Part shown: piece by piece, positions 35,019 through 44,022 of the stretch | Position numbering within the stretch: the first letter of the stretch is position 1 | How the letters are laid out: the number at the start of each line of letters is the position of its first letter | Source of the DNA: Cupriavidus sp. WKF15 | GTDB taxonomy: Bacteria; Pseudomonadota; Gammaproteobacteria; Burkholderiales; Burkholderiaceae | DNA: 64,000 nucleotides | Assembly: GCF_029278605.1 (NCBI RefSeq) | Contig: NZ_CP119572.1 | Coordinates: 3,100,001 to 3,164,000 of the forward strand | Direction: 5' to 3' | Position numbers and translations under genes: made by a program | The notes under the pieces: generated by a model | The model's database searches: none | The model's input: the letters and a program-made list of their open reading frames with translations, nothing else | Told to the model about the DNA's origin: nothing

Positions 35019-36008
35019 ATGCTTGGATACAGGATTGCCAGCGTGTTGATGTCTGGCCTGCTTACAACAACGATGTTGGCATCGACCGCCCAGGCCGCGG
35101 ACGCGTACCCGTCCAAGCCCATTACTCTGGTTGTTCCTTACTCCGCTGGCGGCCCCACCGATGTGGTCTCTCGTTCGCTCGCGGCTGCCATCACGCGCGA
35201 GCTTGGTCAAAGTGTCATCGTGGAGAACCGCGTCGGCGCCGGCGGCACGGTGGCGGCAGCGTACGTTGCCCGCGCCCAGCCCGACGGCTACACCATCCTG
35301 ATTCACCACAACGGGATGGCAACGGCGCCCGCGCTTTACAAAAAGCTCTCCTACGATCCGCTCAAGGACTTCGAGTACATCGGGCAAGTCGCCGATGTAC
35401 CGATGACGCTGATGGGCCGCAAAGACCTCCCCGCCTCAACGCTGCCGGAACTGATCCACTATGTTCGCCAGAACCGGGACAAAGTCTCGCTGGCAAACGC
35501 AGGCCTGGGCGCGGTATCGCAATTGTGTGGCCTGCTGTTTGAGGAGTCGGTGCAAACCAAGATGACGGCGGTTCCCTATCCCGGTGCCGGGCCCGCGCTT
35601 ACCGCATTGCTGGGCGGGCAAGTCGACCTGCTGTGCGATCAGACGACTGCCACTCTGCCGCAGATCAAGGCCGGTCGCGTGAAGCTCTTCGGCGTCACCA
35701 CGGCTCAACGGATTGCCGCGCTGCCCCAGGCCCCAACACTTCAGGAAGGCGGTCTCAAAGGCTTCGAGGTCAAGGTCTGGCACGGCATCTATGCGCCGAA
35801 AGGCACATCGCCGGCCATCACGAAGCGCATTACGGAGGCGCTGCAGAAGGGGCTGCGGGACCCGGCAGTAGTCGCCAAGCTGACCGAACTGGGTGCGCAG
35901 ATCGTCCCGCTGGACAAACAGACCCCTCAGGGGCTGCAGCACTGGCTGAAGGCTGAGAGCGACAAATGGCAACCGCTGTTGCGCAACCTGAAAGTTGACG
36001 CCGACTGA
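35019..36008 (+). CDS. Bug-family periplasmic solute-binding protein (TctC-like)
   Basis: A 329-residue receptor of the tripartite tricarboxylate transporter type. Three ATGs lie close together; the one at 35019 is best placed after GGAG at 35009-35012. The signal peptide is MLGYRIASVLMSGLLTTTMLASTAQA. Family motifs are ITLVVPYSAGGPTDVVSRSL, VENRVGAGGTVAAAYVARAQPDGY and ALLGGQVDLLCDQTT. No TctAB subunits are adjacent. It lies near dsdA and a LysR gene, but convergent with the latter, so co-regulation is not shown. Confidence 0.9.
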   Translation: MLGYRIASVLMSGLLTTTMLASTAQAADAYPSKPITLVVPYSAGGPTDVVSRSLAAAITRELGQSVIVENRVGAGGTVAAAYVARAQPDGYTILIHHNGMATAPALYKKLSYDPLKDFEYIGQVADVPMTLMGRKDLPASTLPELIHYVRQNRDKVSLANAGLGAVSQLCGLLFEESVQTKMTAVPYPGAGPALTALLGGQVDLLCDQTTATLPQIKAGRVKLFGVTTAQRIAALPQAPTLQEGGLKGFEVKVWHGIYAPKGTSPAITKRITEALQKGLRDPAVVAKLTELGAQIVPLDKQTPQGLQHWLKAESDKWQPLLRNLKVDAD

Positions 36009-36090
36009 TTCCGAGCACGTGCAAACTGGCGGCCAGTCTCGGTGCGATGACTGGCCTCTTCGGCGGCACCGACAGCAGTATCAGAGGCCC

Positions 36091-37050
36091 CTACCCGGCT
36101 TCTCGTGACACCCCATTCACCGAAAGCAACTTCATCCGCGCGGCCTCGAATCTCGCACACTCCGCCTTGAGCCACTTTGAGAAAATGGTCGTGCGCCGAT
36201 CCTCAGGATTACGAGAAAGCAGCATGTAGCGCGCCGGCGCGCGTACGTGCTTGCCGAAGACATTCACCAGCCGTCCGCTCCTGATCTCGTCATAGACCAG
36301 AGCCGTACGCCCCATTGCCACCCCCTGATGGTTCAACGCCGCGCTGATGGCAAGGCTCGAAAGATTGAACTGCGGCCCCTCCAGATGCGCAATCCATGCC
36401 GGGTGGAACGCCTCGATCCATGTGCGCCACTCCACGAACTCGGCTGCGCCGACCCATGGCGATGCGTCATGCAGCAACTCGACGCCGTCGAGCGAAGCGC
36501 CCTCAGATAACCCGGGATGCCGGGCGAGGTACTCGGGAGTGGCCACAGGAATCAGGTACTCATCCAGCAAAACGTCCGCGTGCAACTGGCAGTAGCGGAC
36601 CGGGTCGTAACGCACTGCCACGTCAATGTCTTCCGCGTCCATCGCTTGCTTGTCCAGCGACTGGAACTCGGCTTTCAGGCGCACCGAAACATCCGGCTGC
36701 TCGCGGTGAAACTCGGTCAGGCGCGGCATCAGCCATTGCAGCGCAAACGACGGCAGGCAATTGACCTGCAAAGGCGCGTTTGGCAGGCCGAGTCGCTGGA
36801 TGGTCTGCTGGATCTCATGCAGCGCGCGCGTGGTCGTCTCGAACAGCGCCTCGCCCTTTGGCGTCAGTTTCAAGTTGCGCGGCTGGCGCACGAAGAGCAC
36901 ATAACCGAGACGGTCTTCCAGATGGCGAATCTGCTGGCTCACCGCGCTTTGGGTGAGGTTCAGCGATTCGGCGGCCTTGGTGAAGCTCAACAGGCGCCCC
37001 GCAGCTTCAAAACACCGCAGCGCGCCGAGGACAGAGGAATCGAGCTGCAT
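36091..37050 (-). CDS. LysR-family regulator, GcvA-like (probable dsdA activator)
   Basis: A 319-residue LysR-type regulator. The HTH is LGALRCFEAAGRLLSFTKAAESLNLTQSAVSQQIRHLEDRLG, followed by FVRQPRNLKLTPKGEALFE. The effector domain shows LQVNCLPSFALQWLMPRLTEFHREQPDVSVRL and AEDIDVAVRYDPVRY, the GcvA/AmpR subgroup pattern. It is divergent from dsdA across a 104-base gap, the arrangement of dsdC and dsdA in enteric bacteria. Control of dsdA by D-serine is therefore likely, but the protein is of the GcvA kind. Confidence 0.88.
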   Translation of the reverse strand: MQLDSSVLGALRCFEAAGRLLSFTKAAESLNLTQSAVSQQIRHLEDRLGYVLFVRQPRNLKLTPKGEALFETTTRALHEIQQTIQRLGLPNAPLQVNCLPSFALQWLMPRLTEFHREQPDVSVRLKAEFQSLDKQAMDAEDIDVAVRYDPVRYCQLHADVLLDEYLIPVATPEYLARHPGLSEGASLDGVELLHDASPWVGAAEFVEWRTWIEAFHPAWIAHLEGPQFNLSSLAISAALNHQGVAMGRTALVYDEIRSGRLVNVFGKHVRAPARYMLLSRNPEDRRTTIFSKWLKAECARFEAARMKLLSVNGVSREAG

Positions 37051-37054
37051 TCGT

Positions 37055-37069
37055 ATTAGCCTGACTAAT
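37055..37069. promoter_or_regulatory. ATTAG/CTAAT dyad between the LysR gene and dsdA
   Basis: ATTAG (37055-37059) and CTAAT (37065-37069) form an inverted repeat with a five-base centre just upstream of the LysR start. CTAAT is the core bound by GcvA, the group this regulator resembles. It is a good candidate for the regulator's primary site. Confidence 0.55.
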
Positions 37070-37154
37070 GCATGCGTTAGAAACGATCGCTATTTTTGCA
37101 CGACTACAGAGTCTACGATCACGGCTCATAAGGGATTCCTTGGAGAAGGACGTA

Positions 37155-38495
37155 ATGGCCACTCTACCGCTCACAGGCGATCTATTAGCAAGACTTCAAT
37201 CGAGACAGCCGCTGCTTTGGCTGAATCCGAGGCTGGGGCAACCCCTGCCAGCTTCTGCCCCATCGACGGAAGGGATCGCATCGGCCGAGTCGCGTCTTGC
37301 GCGCTGTGCACCGCTCATGGCGACGCTGTTTCCCGAACTGGCGTCATGCCACGGGCAAGTTGAATCGCAACTGATGCCTGCCACCGCACTCCAGCATGCG
37401 ATCGCCGGCAACGATGGCGCCGAGGGCGCCTGGTTCATCAAGCGGGACGACGAACTGCCGATTGCCGGTTCCATCAAGGCTCGTGGCGGCTTTCATGAAG
37501 TGCTGGCGATTGCCGAATCCATCGCGATCGAGCACGGTGTCCTCGACCTGGACGGTGATCGCCGCGTGCTGGCGACGGCGGCGGCGCGCGCGCTGTTCTC
37601 GCAATACTCGGTGACGGTCGGCAGCACCGGCAACCTTGGCCTGAGCATCGGCGTGATGGCGGCTGCTCTCGGGTTCGATGCGGTTGTGCATATGTCCGCC
37701 GACGCCAAGGCGTGGAAGAAGGACCGCCTGCGCAAACGCGGCGTACGCGTCGTGGAACATGAAGGCGACTACGCCGAAGCCGTGGCAGCGGGCCGGGAGC
37801 AGGCGCTGGCAGCGCCGCGCTGCCATTTTGTCGATGACGAGCGCTCCGCCATGCTCTTCTTCGGATACGCTGCCGCGGCACGCCACCTGGCGCGCCAACT
37901 GGCCGAAGCCGGCCGCGTCGTGGATGCCGCGCATCCGCTCTTCGTCTATCTGCCCTGCGGTGTCGGCGGCGCACCCGGTGGTATCACTTACGGGCTCAAG
38001 GCCCTGTTCGGCGAACATGTGCACTGCTTTTTCGCCGAGCCCGTGGCCTCGCCGTGCGTACTGGTGCAGTTGGCCTCAGGTGCGCAAGCTCCCGTATCCG
38101 TCTACGACATCGGCCTGGATAACCGGACCGACGCCGATGGCCTCGCCGTCGGCCAGGCATCCCATCTGATCAGCCCGTTGATGGCTTCCCAACTCGCCGG
38201 CGTGTTCACCGTCGCCGACGATCAGCTCTACGTTCAGTTGCTCGCGCTCAAGACGTCGATGGGCGTGGAAGTGGAGCCGTCAGCGGCCGCCGGCATCGGA
38301 GGCCCGGGCTGGCTGAGCGGCTCGCCGGAGGGCCAGGCGTATGTGCGCGATCACGGATTGAACATGCACGACGCCACGCATGTGATCTGGGCCACCGGCG
38401 GCTCGCTCGTTCCGCCCGAGGAGCTTCGGCGGTTCCAGGATTACGCCGCGACGTTGGCCGGCCATGTGTGTGGCGCGATGCAACAGGCAGCCTGA
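37155..38495 (+). CDS. dsdA: D-serine ammonia-lyase (D-serine dehydratase)
   Basis: A 446-residue PLP enzyme, the usual length for DsdA. I chose the ATG at 37155, with GGAGAAGGACG upstream, over one 87 bases earlier. The PLP lysine is Lys108 in [17 protein letters not shown], the phosphate loop is [16 protein letters not shown], and [13 protein letters not shown] lies near the C-terminus. Other family motifs are [29 protein letters not shown] and [16 protein letters not shown]. It converts D-serine to pyruvate and ammonia, allowing growth on or detoxification of D-serine. It is divergent from a LysR gene. Confidence 0.95.
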   Translation: MATLPLTGDLLARLQSRQPLLWLNPRLGQPLPASAPSTEGIASAESRLARCAPLMATLFPELASCHGQVESQLMPATALQHAIAGNDGAEGAWFIKRDDELPIAGSIKARGGFHEVLAIAESIAIEHGVLDLDGDRRVLATAAARALFSQYSVTVGSTGNLGLSIGVMAAALGFDAVVHMSADAKAWKKDRLRKRGVRVVEHEGDYAEAVAAGREQALAAPRCHFVDDERSAMLFFGYAAAARHLARQLAEAGRVVDAAHPLFVYLPCGVGGAPGGITYGLKALFGEHVHCFFAEPVASPCVLVQLASGAQAPVSVYDIGLDNRTDADGLAVGQASHLISPLMASQLAGVFTVADDQLYVQLLALKTSMGVEVEPSAAAGIGGPGWLSGSPEGQAYVRDHGLNMHDATHVIWATGGSLVPPEELRRFQDYAATLAGHVCGAMQQAA

Positions 38496-38611
38496 CACCT
38501 ACGCAAGAAGCTGCCTACCCCAAAGTCGCCCTACGCTTCACCCCGTTTCAGGCGTTTGACCTGCGGCGAAACCACTGTCATTACCCAGTGCTGCACCGAA
38601 GATATCTTGGC

Positions 38612-39118
38612 TTATCGGATCGACGCCCTGCGACTCGGCCTGCAGCCGTGGATGCCGTTCGGGACGATCGAAGCGGTGTCCGCATCAAAGTAGATGCCAT
38701 CGTACCTTTCGCCGGAGTAGAGAAACATGTAGATCAGCTTGCGCCTGAACTGCCCGCTCAGGCGGACGACGGGGCTAGCGCAGTCATTGCGTGAGGCGGT
38801 GCCTGGTTCTACGTACTCGAGCAACGGCTTGTCAGAGTCCTTGTATAGAACAACGACATCCCAGCCAATGAACCGCGTCGGGGTATCGCTCTCGTTATCG
38901 GACGTTCTGGCTTGCATCTGGCCGCCCCCTCCACCTGCCTTTAGCACCCGGTACTGTACGTAGCAGTCCCCGCAGGCATACTGCATGTACATGACATCAA
39001 TCGTTACGTTCTCGTCCGACAGGCGAAAAGGGTATAGGAAGATGATCAAGATTCCGGTTGCCACGAGCGCCGCCGGGACAACCACATGACCGGCAAACTT
39101 TCGAAGATCAGATTTCAT
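38612..39118 (-). CDS. Membrane-anchored hypothetical protein
   Basis: A 168-residue protein with one N-terminal membrane anchor (FAGHVVVPAALVATGILIIFLYPF) and a periplasmic domain. The domain has a Cys pair (YACGDCYVQYRV), a Gly-rich loop and further Cys in SRNDCASPVVRL and HGCRPSRR. I do not recognise the family. It is divergent from the PAAR, hydrolase and membrane-protein genes, and its base composition is lower in GC than the core genes. An accessory or immunity role in that unit is possible but untested. Confidence 0.6.
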   Translation of the reverse strand: MKSDLRKFAGHVVVPAALVATGILIIFLYPFRLSDENVTIDVMYMQYACGDCYVQYRVLKAGGGGGQMQARTSDNESDTPTRFIGWDVVVLYKDSDKPLLEYVEPGTASRNDCASPVVRLSGQFRRKLIYMFLYSGERYDGIYFDADTASIVPNGIHGCRPSRRASIR

Positions 39119-39376
39119 GTTCTCAGCACGCTATTGTCCAAGTTCTGGCGTACAACTGGTCCGAACACCTTGAAGCAATTTCCGCGACCAATTTGGAAGT
39201 CTCCCGATTGATTCCGTACCCAACGCCTTGTTCCATATCTCCGGTGGCGACTTGCCATGCTCAACGGAGCCGGATATGGCCTCAATCGGAATCAAGATTC
39301 TTCATCTAGCAAGCTCTACAGACCTTTGCGTCAGGTCAAGCTCACAAAGCGCATCCTCAAGCGCCGAGGTCTCGTT

Positions 39377-39931
39377 ATGGTGACCCGGACCTATCTGATC
39401 AGAGGCGACATCGCCAGCAACGGAGCTGTCATTGTGGGCGGCAGTGACTCCTTCTTTTGGCACAACGAGCCTGTTGCCCGGGAAGGCGACGCCGTCTACT
39501 GCCCTGCTTGCAAGCAAGAAGCCTTCATTGTCTGTGTCGGGCCACGCCTGCTTTTCACGGACCTGGGCAAGCAAGTCGCACTCAGCGGTGACGTCTGTAC
39601 CTGCGGCTGCCAGCCGCCACCGATCTTCCATGCCTCCCGGGCGTTCACCATGACCATGACTGCTGGTGATGCTGCGGAACGCCGTGCTGTCGTGCGCGGC
39701 GGCTTTGCAGCAACCGTGCAATCGCTGCATTCACACGGAGCCGCCAGTCATGATCAACGCATCCAGTTGCTGGACGAAATCAGCGGCCAACCCTTGATGA
39801 ACTGGCGGTATCGCGTGACTGGCGAGAACGGTCAGCATGAGGGTCGTACCGACAGCGAAGGTTTCACCACGCGAGTGTTCGCCGATCGCGCGATGACGGT
39901 TCGGCTTGAGGTCTTTGGGGAGGAGAGATAG
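39377..39931 (+). CDS. PAAR-domain protein with C-terminal extension (T6SS tip)
   Basis: A 184-residue protein; the ATG at 39377 begins the domain. Residues about 1-90 show the PAAR pattern: LIRGDIASNGAVIVGGSD, VAREGDAVYCPACKQEAFIVCVGPR and QVALSGDVCTCGCQPPPIF, Cys-rich at the zinc site. PAAR proteins sharpen the VgrG spike of type VI secretion systems. The last 80 residues (DQRIQLLDEISGQPLMNWRYRVTGENGQHEGRTDSEGFTT) look like the beta-sandwich adaptor often fused to PAAR or VgrG. The stop is two bases before the hydrolase start, so the next gene is its likely cargo. Confidence 0.85.
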   Translation: MVTRTYLIRGDIASNGAVIVGGSDSFFWHNEPVAREGDAVYCPACKQEAFIVCVGPRLLFTDLGKQVALSGDVCTCGCQPPPIFHASRAFTMTMTAGDAAERRAVVRGGFAATVQSLHSHGAASHDQRIQLLDEISGQPLMNWRYRVTGENGQHEGRTDSEGFTTRVFADRAMTVRLEVFGEER

Positions 39932-39933
39932 TC

Positions 39934-40620
39934 ATGCAACCACTCAAGACAATCAACGTCCGGTTGACCCCGGTCTCGGATACGGAGCCCGTCAAGGTTT
40001 ATTTGCTGCGGCCGCGGGGAACCTTGTATTGGGGTGGTGCTGGGCTGGATGGTGGCTACATCCCCCTCACCGCAAAGGCGTTCCAGGCGTCAGGCATACG
40101 ATCGTTCAATGTGGGCCTGACCAACACGGCAACACGGACGGTCCTCGGCGAGCGTGGAATGTTGGTCGACGCCATTCGTGCCGGACTCACGATCCGTTAT
40201 GAGGACAATGCGGAATGGGTCATCACCTCTGGCATGTCAGCCGACGCGGCGCAGTTCAATCTGATCGGGTACTCCTATGGGTCGTTGCTTGCAGCGCAGA
40301 CCGCAAACTACTACGCCAAGCAGGGGCATACTGTTGACCATCTGGTACTGATCGGCTCGCCGATCGATGGGACATTCCTGGATAAGCTGCGGAAGCTTCC
40401 TCACATTCGCAAAGTCATTGTGATCGACTTGACTGAACACAGAGACCCGATTTACGCGGGCATGTCGCAAGCCGCGCTGATTGCGGCAGCACCAACACTT
40501 GCGAGCCAGATGTCCGCCGGGACTGGTGAAGGCCATTTCTACTATGCACACGTGGTGCCCGATTTGCCGCGTCGGCTGCAGAAGCTGGCGGATCGAGTCG
40601 CAGCTGATGGAGTGAGGTAA
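39934..40620 (+). CDS. Alpha/beta-hydrolase, candidate T6SS lipase effector
   Basis: A 228-residue protein with the lipase signature GYSYG at residues 112-116, Ser114 being the nucleophile in FNLIGYSYGSLLAAQTANYYAKQG. Asp165 in VIVIDLTEHRD and His201 or His206 in GEGHFYYAHVVPD could complete the triad. There is no signal peptide, as expected for a cytoplasmically loaded type VI cargo. It sits two bases after the PAAR gene and overlaps the next membrane-protein gene by one base, a typical tip-effector-immunity order. Phospholipase activity is inferred. Confidence 0.75.
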   Translation: MQPLKTINVRLTPVSDTEPVKVYLLRPRGTLYWGGAGLDGGYIPLTAKAFQASGIRSFNVGLTNTATRTVLGERGMLVDAIRAGLTIRYEDNAEWVITSGMSADAAQFNLIGYSYGSLLAAQTANYYAKQGHTVDHLVLIGSPIDGTFLDKLRKLPHIRKVIVIDLTEHRDPIYAGMSQAALIAAAPTLASQMSAGTGEGHFYYAHVVPDLPRRLQKLADRVAADGVR

Positions 40621-40943
40621 TGGTTCTGCGTTGGTTGTTCCTGTTGCCCTCGGTACTGCTGCCCGGTTCCCTGATCGGGCTAAGCCTCTTTCACGTCATG
40701 GCCTCCCCAACGCGCGATGATATGTTTGTTGGCTATGCGGGGGTTGTATCAGCGGCGGTGCTTCTGGTTGACCTTGGTCTCGCGATGGTTTGGCTTGGGG
40801 CGTTGGGATACTTGCTCTGGGCCAGCCCGATCCAGCGCGGAGCATTGCTGACGGTCGCCGGGACGACCGTCTTAGCCTTTGTTGCCTGCTATGCCTTGGA
40901 CACCTGGGTGATTCGAGTAATGTTCTCAGCGGCCGCGGCGTGA
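40620..40943 (+). CDS. Small multi-spanning membrane protein, candidate immunity protein
   Basis: A 107-residue protein with about three membrane helices (WLFLLPSVLLPGSLIGLSLFHVM, VVSAAVLLVDLGLAMVWLGALGYLLW and LLTVAGTTVLAFVACYALDTWVI). Its ATG overlaps the stop of the hydrolase gene by one base (TAATG), so translation is coupled. No family is recognised. Position directly after a probable effector suggests immunity against the hydrolase; this is inference. Confidence 0.65.
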   Translation: MVLRWLFLLPSVLLPGSLIGLSLFHVMASPTRDDMFVGYAGVVSAAVLLVDLGLAMVWLGALGYLLWASPIQRGALLTVAGTTVLAFVACYALDTWVIRVMFSAAAA

Positions 40944-41085
40944 TGCTGTATTGGATTAAGCCAAAGTGTTGTTCTACCTGGCTCCAAAGGGTATTCGGAT
41001 TCCTCCTCTCCGATATCAGACGTATTGCGGAGCCTACTATTAGGAATCGATTTGCCATTATCATGACGTCACCCTTCGTCACTCG

Positions 41086-41895
41086 ATGAGCGAACAGATG
41101 AGCGCACCTCCCCTCGTTGCCGAATCTCGTGTTGCCGTACTTGTCGACTGCGATAACACGACGCCGGACATACTGGACTACGCCCTTCGCGTTGTGGCCC
41201 AGTTTGGACGCGTGGTGCTCCGGCGCGGCTATGGCAATCAAAGCACGCTCGGAAAGACGTGGCAAGAAGCGCTGGTTCGGCAGGCCTTTACGCCCTGCCT
41301 TCAGTATCAATACGCGGCGGGAAAGAACACCGCCGACATTGCGCTTGCGCTGGATGCGCTGGAAGCCATGTTCGATCACCGGGCTGACAAGTTCTGCCTG
41401 GTAACCAGCGACTCTGATTTTGCCTATCTCTGCCGTAAGCTCCGAGAGCGTGGCGCGACGGTTTGCATCGTTGGAGAAGCTAAGACGCCGGAAGCGCTGC
41501 GCAATGCCAGCGACCAGTTCTTCGAGTGGACACCGGCCCCCGCAGCGATTCCCGAGACGGTCGGGGGTGCTTCCGTCCAGACGAAGCCAGCTCCGCCAAA
41601 GCAGCCTCAAGTCAAACGACGGCCCAGGTTCGTGGTCGAAGCCATCAGCTTGCTTGCCGCCAACACCTCCGAGGGCCGCGTGCATCTCGGTGCTCTGGGC
41701 CAGTATCTCAAGCGTACCGACCCCAGCTTCTCGCCCGCCAGCTATGGACATTCGGGCCTGGTGGACATGCTGAAGACCTATGACCTTCTCGCCCTGAAGA
41801 GAGAGACCGGCGGTCATTACACCGTAGGACTGGCCGAAATGGGATTGAGCGACACGAACGCCGCTGCCGCGCCTGCGTTGGCAGCCGGCAACTAG
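41086..41895 (+). CDS. NYN-domain protein with LOTUS/OST-HTH C-terminus
   Basis: A 269-residue protein. Residues about 15-145 form a PIN-like NYN nuclease domain with conserved acidic residues: VAVLVDCDNTTPDILD, KNTADIALALDALEAM and FCLVTSDSDFAYLCRKLRERGATV. The C-terminal 90 residues (FVVEAISLLAANTSEGRVHLGALGQYLKRTDPSFSPASYGHSGLVDMLKTYDLLALKRE) match the RNA-binding LOTUS/OST-HTH domain. Such proteins are thought to cleave RNA. A second ATG at 41098 is possible. It stands alone between the effector unit and the M81 gene. The RNA target is unknown. Confidence 0.85.
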   Translation: MSEQMSAPPLVAESRVAVLVDCDNTTPDILDYALRVVAQFGRVVLRRGYGNQSTLGKTWQEALVRQAFTPCLQYQYAAGKNTADIALALDALEAMFDHRADKFCLVTSDSDFAYLCRKLRERGATVCIVGEAKTPEALRNASDQFFEWTPAPAAIPETVGGASVQTKPAPPKQPQVKRRPRFVVEAISLLAANTSEGRVHLGALGQYLKRTDPSFSPASYGHSGLVDMLKTYDLLALKRETGGHYTVGLAEMGLSDTNAAAAPALAAGN

Positions 41896-42174
41896 CCAGA
41901 AAGCCTCCCCGCTATCTCCCGACGCCAGTATCCCCTGCGGAAATGCTGGCGCACTGGAAAATTCAAATCGGCTTGTCGAACGTAGGTTCTACGGGAAGGG
42001 TTATGAAGGTGGCGCCTCCTGATCCGCCGCTGGGAATTGGTCTGCTGCAGGCTTCACGTGTCGGGATGGCAGAGCGCCATGCGCTTGTCTCCAGCGCCCA
42101 GATCGCCCTAAGCTTTGATCCAAAGAAGGTCAATCGCTGATCGCGCGCAACACCTACCTCCCGGAGGCATTCCC
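41896..42174. other. Intergenic region, no gene seen
   Basis: About 280 bases between two plus-strand genes. Short open frames lack ribosome sites. Apart from the GGAGG site of the next gene at 42162-42166 I see no structure. Confidence 0.3.
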
Positions 42175-43578
42175 GTGACTTCAGACCAATTGCCCGTCCG
42201 TCTGGCCGTTGCCGGACTCATCCACGAGACCAACACGTACGCCGCCGAATTCGCGGGCATGACGCCGCTGCGCGCGTTCGAGCAGTATCGGGGCGACGAA
42301 ATCCTGGCGGCGTTCGACAAATCGAATCATCAGGTGGGCGGCTTTATCGAAGGCGCGCGCAGGACCGGCGCCACGCTCATTCCCACCTATGTCGGGCAGG
42401 CGACGCCCTCGGGCACGATCGAAGCCGGCGCGTATGCCGCCATGAAGCAAGACATCCTCGAAGGCATTCGCGCTGCGCTGCCGGCTGACGGCGTGCTGCT
42501 GGCCCTGCATGGCGCCGGTGTCGCCGACGGCACTGAAGACGTCGAAGGCGATCTGGCGCTTGCCGTTCGTGCGCTGGTCGGGCCGGGTGTCCCGATTGCC
42601 GCGGTCTACGATTTGCACGGCAACATGACGGACGCGATGCGCGACGCTTGCGACCTGACGTTGCCGTGCAAGCTGTATCCGCATACCGACTTCCATGACC
42701 GGGGCGTCGAAGCCGTCGCGCTGCTGCTTGAGATGATTCGGGGCGGGCTCACACCGGTCACCGCAATGCGACGCCTGCCGATGCTGCCGTACATCGTGAC
42801 GACACAAGACGGGTTCATCCCGGCGGAAGTCAACGACGTTTGCCGGAAGCTGGCCGCACAGCCCGGCGTCATCGACTGCTCGTGGTTCCACGGCTTCCCC
42901 TACGCGGATATCGCGGCCCCCTGCCCGGCGGTCGTGTGCACCACAACCGGAGACGCCGCGCTTGCGCAGCGTTGCGTCGACGAAGTCGCGCAATGGATCT
43001 GGTCGCATCGCGAGGCGTTCCGTCCGACGTTTCCGACCCCCGCACAGGGCGTCGCCCTTGCCCTGTCGGCGGCAGAGGGGCCTGTCGTTGTCAACGAGTA
43101 CGCAGACAACCCGGGCGGCGGCACACCCGGAGACGGCACGCATCTGCTTCGCGCGTTACTGGACGCCAATCCGCCCGCCGGCACGTGCTGTTTCGCGTCG
43201 ATCAACGATGCTGCCGTGGTTGCACAAGCACAGCATGCAGGCGTCGGGGCCACGATCAGGGTCTCACTGGGCGGCAAGCAAGGCCGCTTCCAGGGCGCGT
43301 CGATCGAGGCCGATGCCTATGTGAAATGCATTACGGACGGTCGTTTCGTGAATCGCCCTGGGGCGATGTTTGAAGGGGTTCGCTTTGACCTGGGGGTGAT
43401 GTGTCGCCTCATCATCAACGGTGTCGATGTCATCGTGGCTTCGCGTGCCGAGCAGATCTTTGATGTCGAGCCGTTTGTGCTGCATGGGCTGGATGTCACC
43501 GGGTACAAGCTGGTTGCGATCAAGGGCGCTAACCACTTCCGCGCCGGATATCGGTCCGTGGCGACAGTGAAGGCTTGA
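42175..43578 (+). CDS. M81-family metallopeptidase (MlrC/DUF1485-type)
   Basis: A 467-residue protein of the M81 (microcystinase C, MlrC) family. The start is a GTG at 42175, eight bases after GGAGG, which decides it over a longer frame. Motifs are RLAVAGLIHETNTYAAEFAGMTPL, ALHGAGVADGTEDVEGDL, IAAVYDLHGNMTDAM, LYPHTDFHDRGVEA and NEYADNPGGGTPGDGTHLL, rich in the conserved His, Asp and Glu that bind zinc. Only MlrC, which completes microcystin breakdown, has a known substrate. No transporter is adjacent, and the substrate here is open. Confidence 0.88.
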   Translation: MTSDQLPVRLAVAGLIHETNTYAAEFAGMTPLRAFEQYRGDEILAAFDKSNHQVGGFIEGARRTGATLIPTYVGQATPSGTIEAGAYAAMKQDILEGIRAALPADGVLLALHGAGVADGTEDVEGDLALAVRALVGPGVPIAAVYDLHGNMTDAMRDACDLTLPCKLYPHTDFHDRGVEAVALLLEMIRGGLTPVTAMRRLPMLPYIVTTQDGFIPAEVNDVCRKLAAQPGVIDCSWFHGFPYADIAAPCPAVVCTTTGDAALAQRCVDEVAQWIWSHREAFRPTFPTPAQGVALALSAAEGPVVVNEYADNPGGGTPGDGTHLLRALLDANPPAGTCCFASINDAAVVAQAQHAGVGATIRVSLGGKQGRFQGASIEADAYVKCITDGRFVNRPGAMFEGVRFDLGVMCRLIINGVDVIVASRAEQIFDVEPFVLHGLDVTGYKLVAIKGANHFRAGYRSVATVKA

Positions 43579-44022
43579 GTACGGCTGCGATTGCGTCGTT
43601 TCCGCGTGAAAGGCTGGTCGGAGAGTTTTGGCCTTTGTCGGACGAGGTGCAGCTTGATGGCGGTGACGAAGTCTCATGACGGCGGCGGACCGGACGAAAG
43701 GGCACAGATCTATCCCTTGAGCTTGAAATAGATCCGCCCGCTTCCTCTGCCCTCGCGGGTTGCGGTACCGCAATGCAGAGTTGTCTCATTGGCGGCAGTA
43801 TCCGCAATCCTTAGCCTAGCTGTCGGTGCTGAACACACCCCCGCAGCGTTGCCACGTCCGACAGTCGTGGCGTGTCTTCCATAGCTTTCTGCTAAGGCCG
43901 GGCAGCGCGCATCGATACAAGACCCGAAAGGGGAAACATGCGGGCCGATCTGCGGGCGGTGTTCAAGTGCCCGGCCGCCCAGTTTGCACGGGCGATTCCA
44001 AGTTTCGAATCAGGAGTTCGCT
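43579..44022. other. Intergenic region upstream of the SymE-like gene
   Basis: No convincing coding sequence in about 440 bases. The base composition is closer to the accessory genes than to the core. In SymE systems an antisense RNA (SymR) overlaps the start of the toxin mRNA; a candidate would be on the minus strand near 44000-44060, but no promoter was identified with confidence. Confidence 0.3.
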
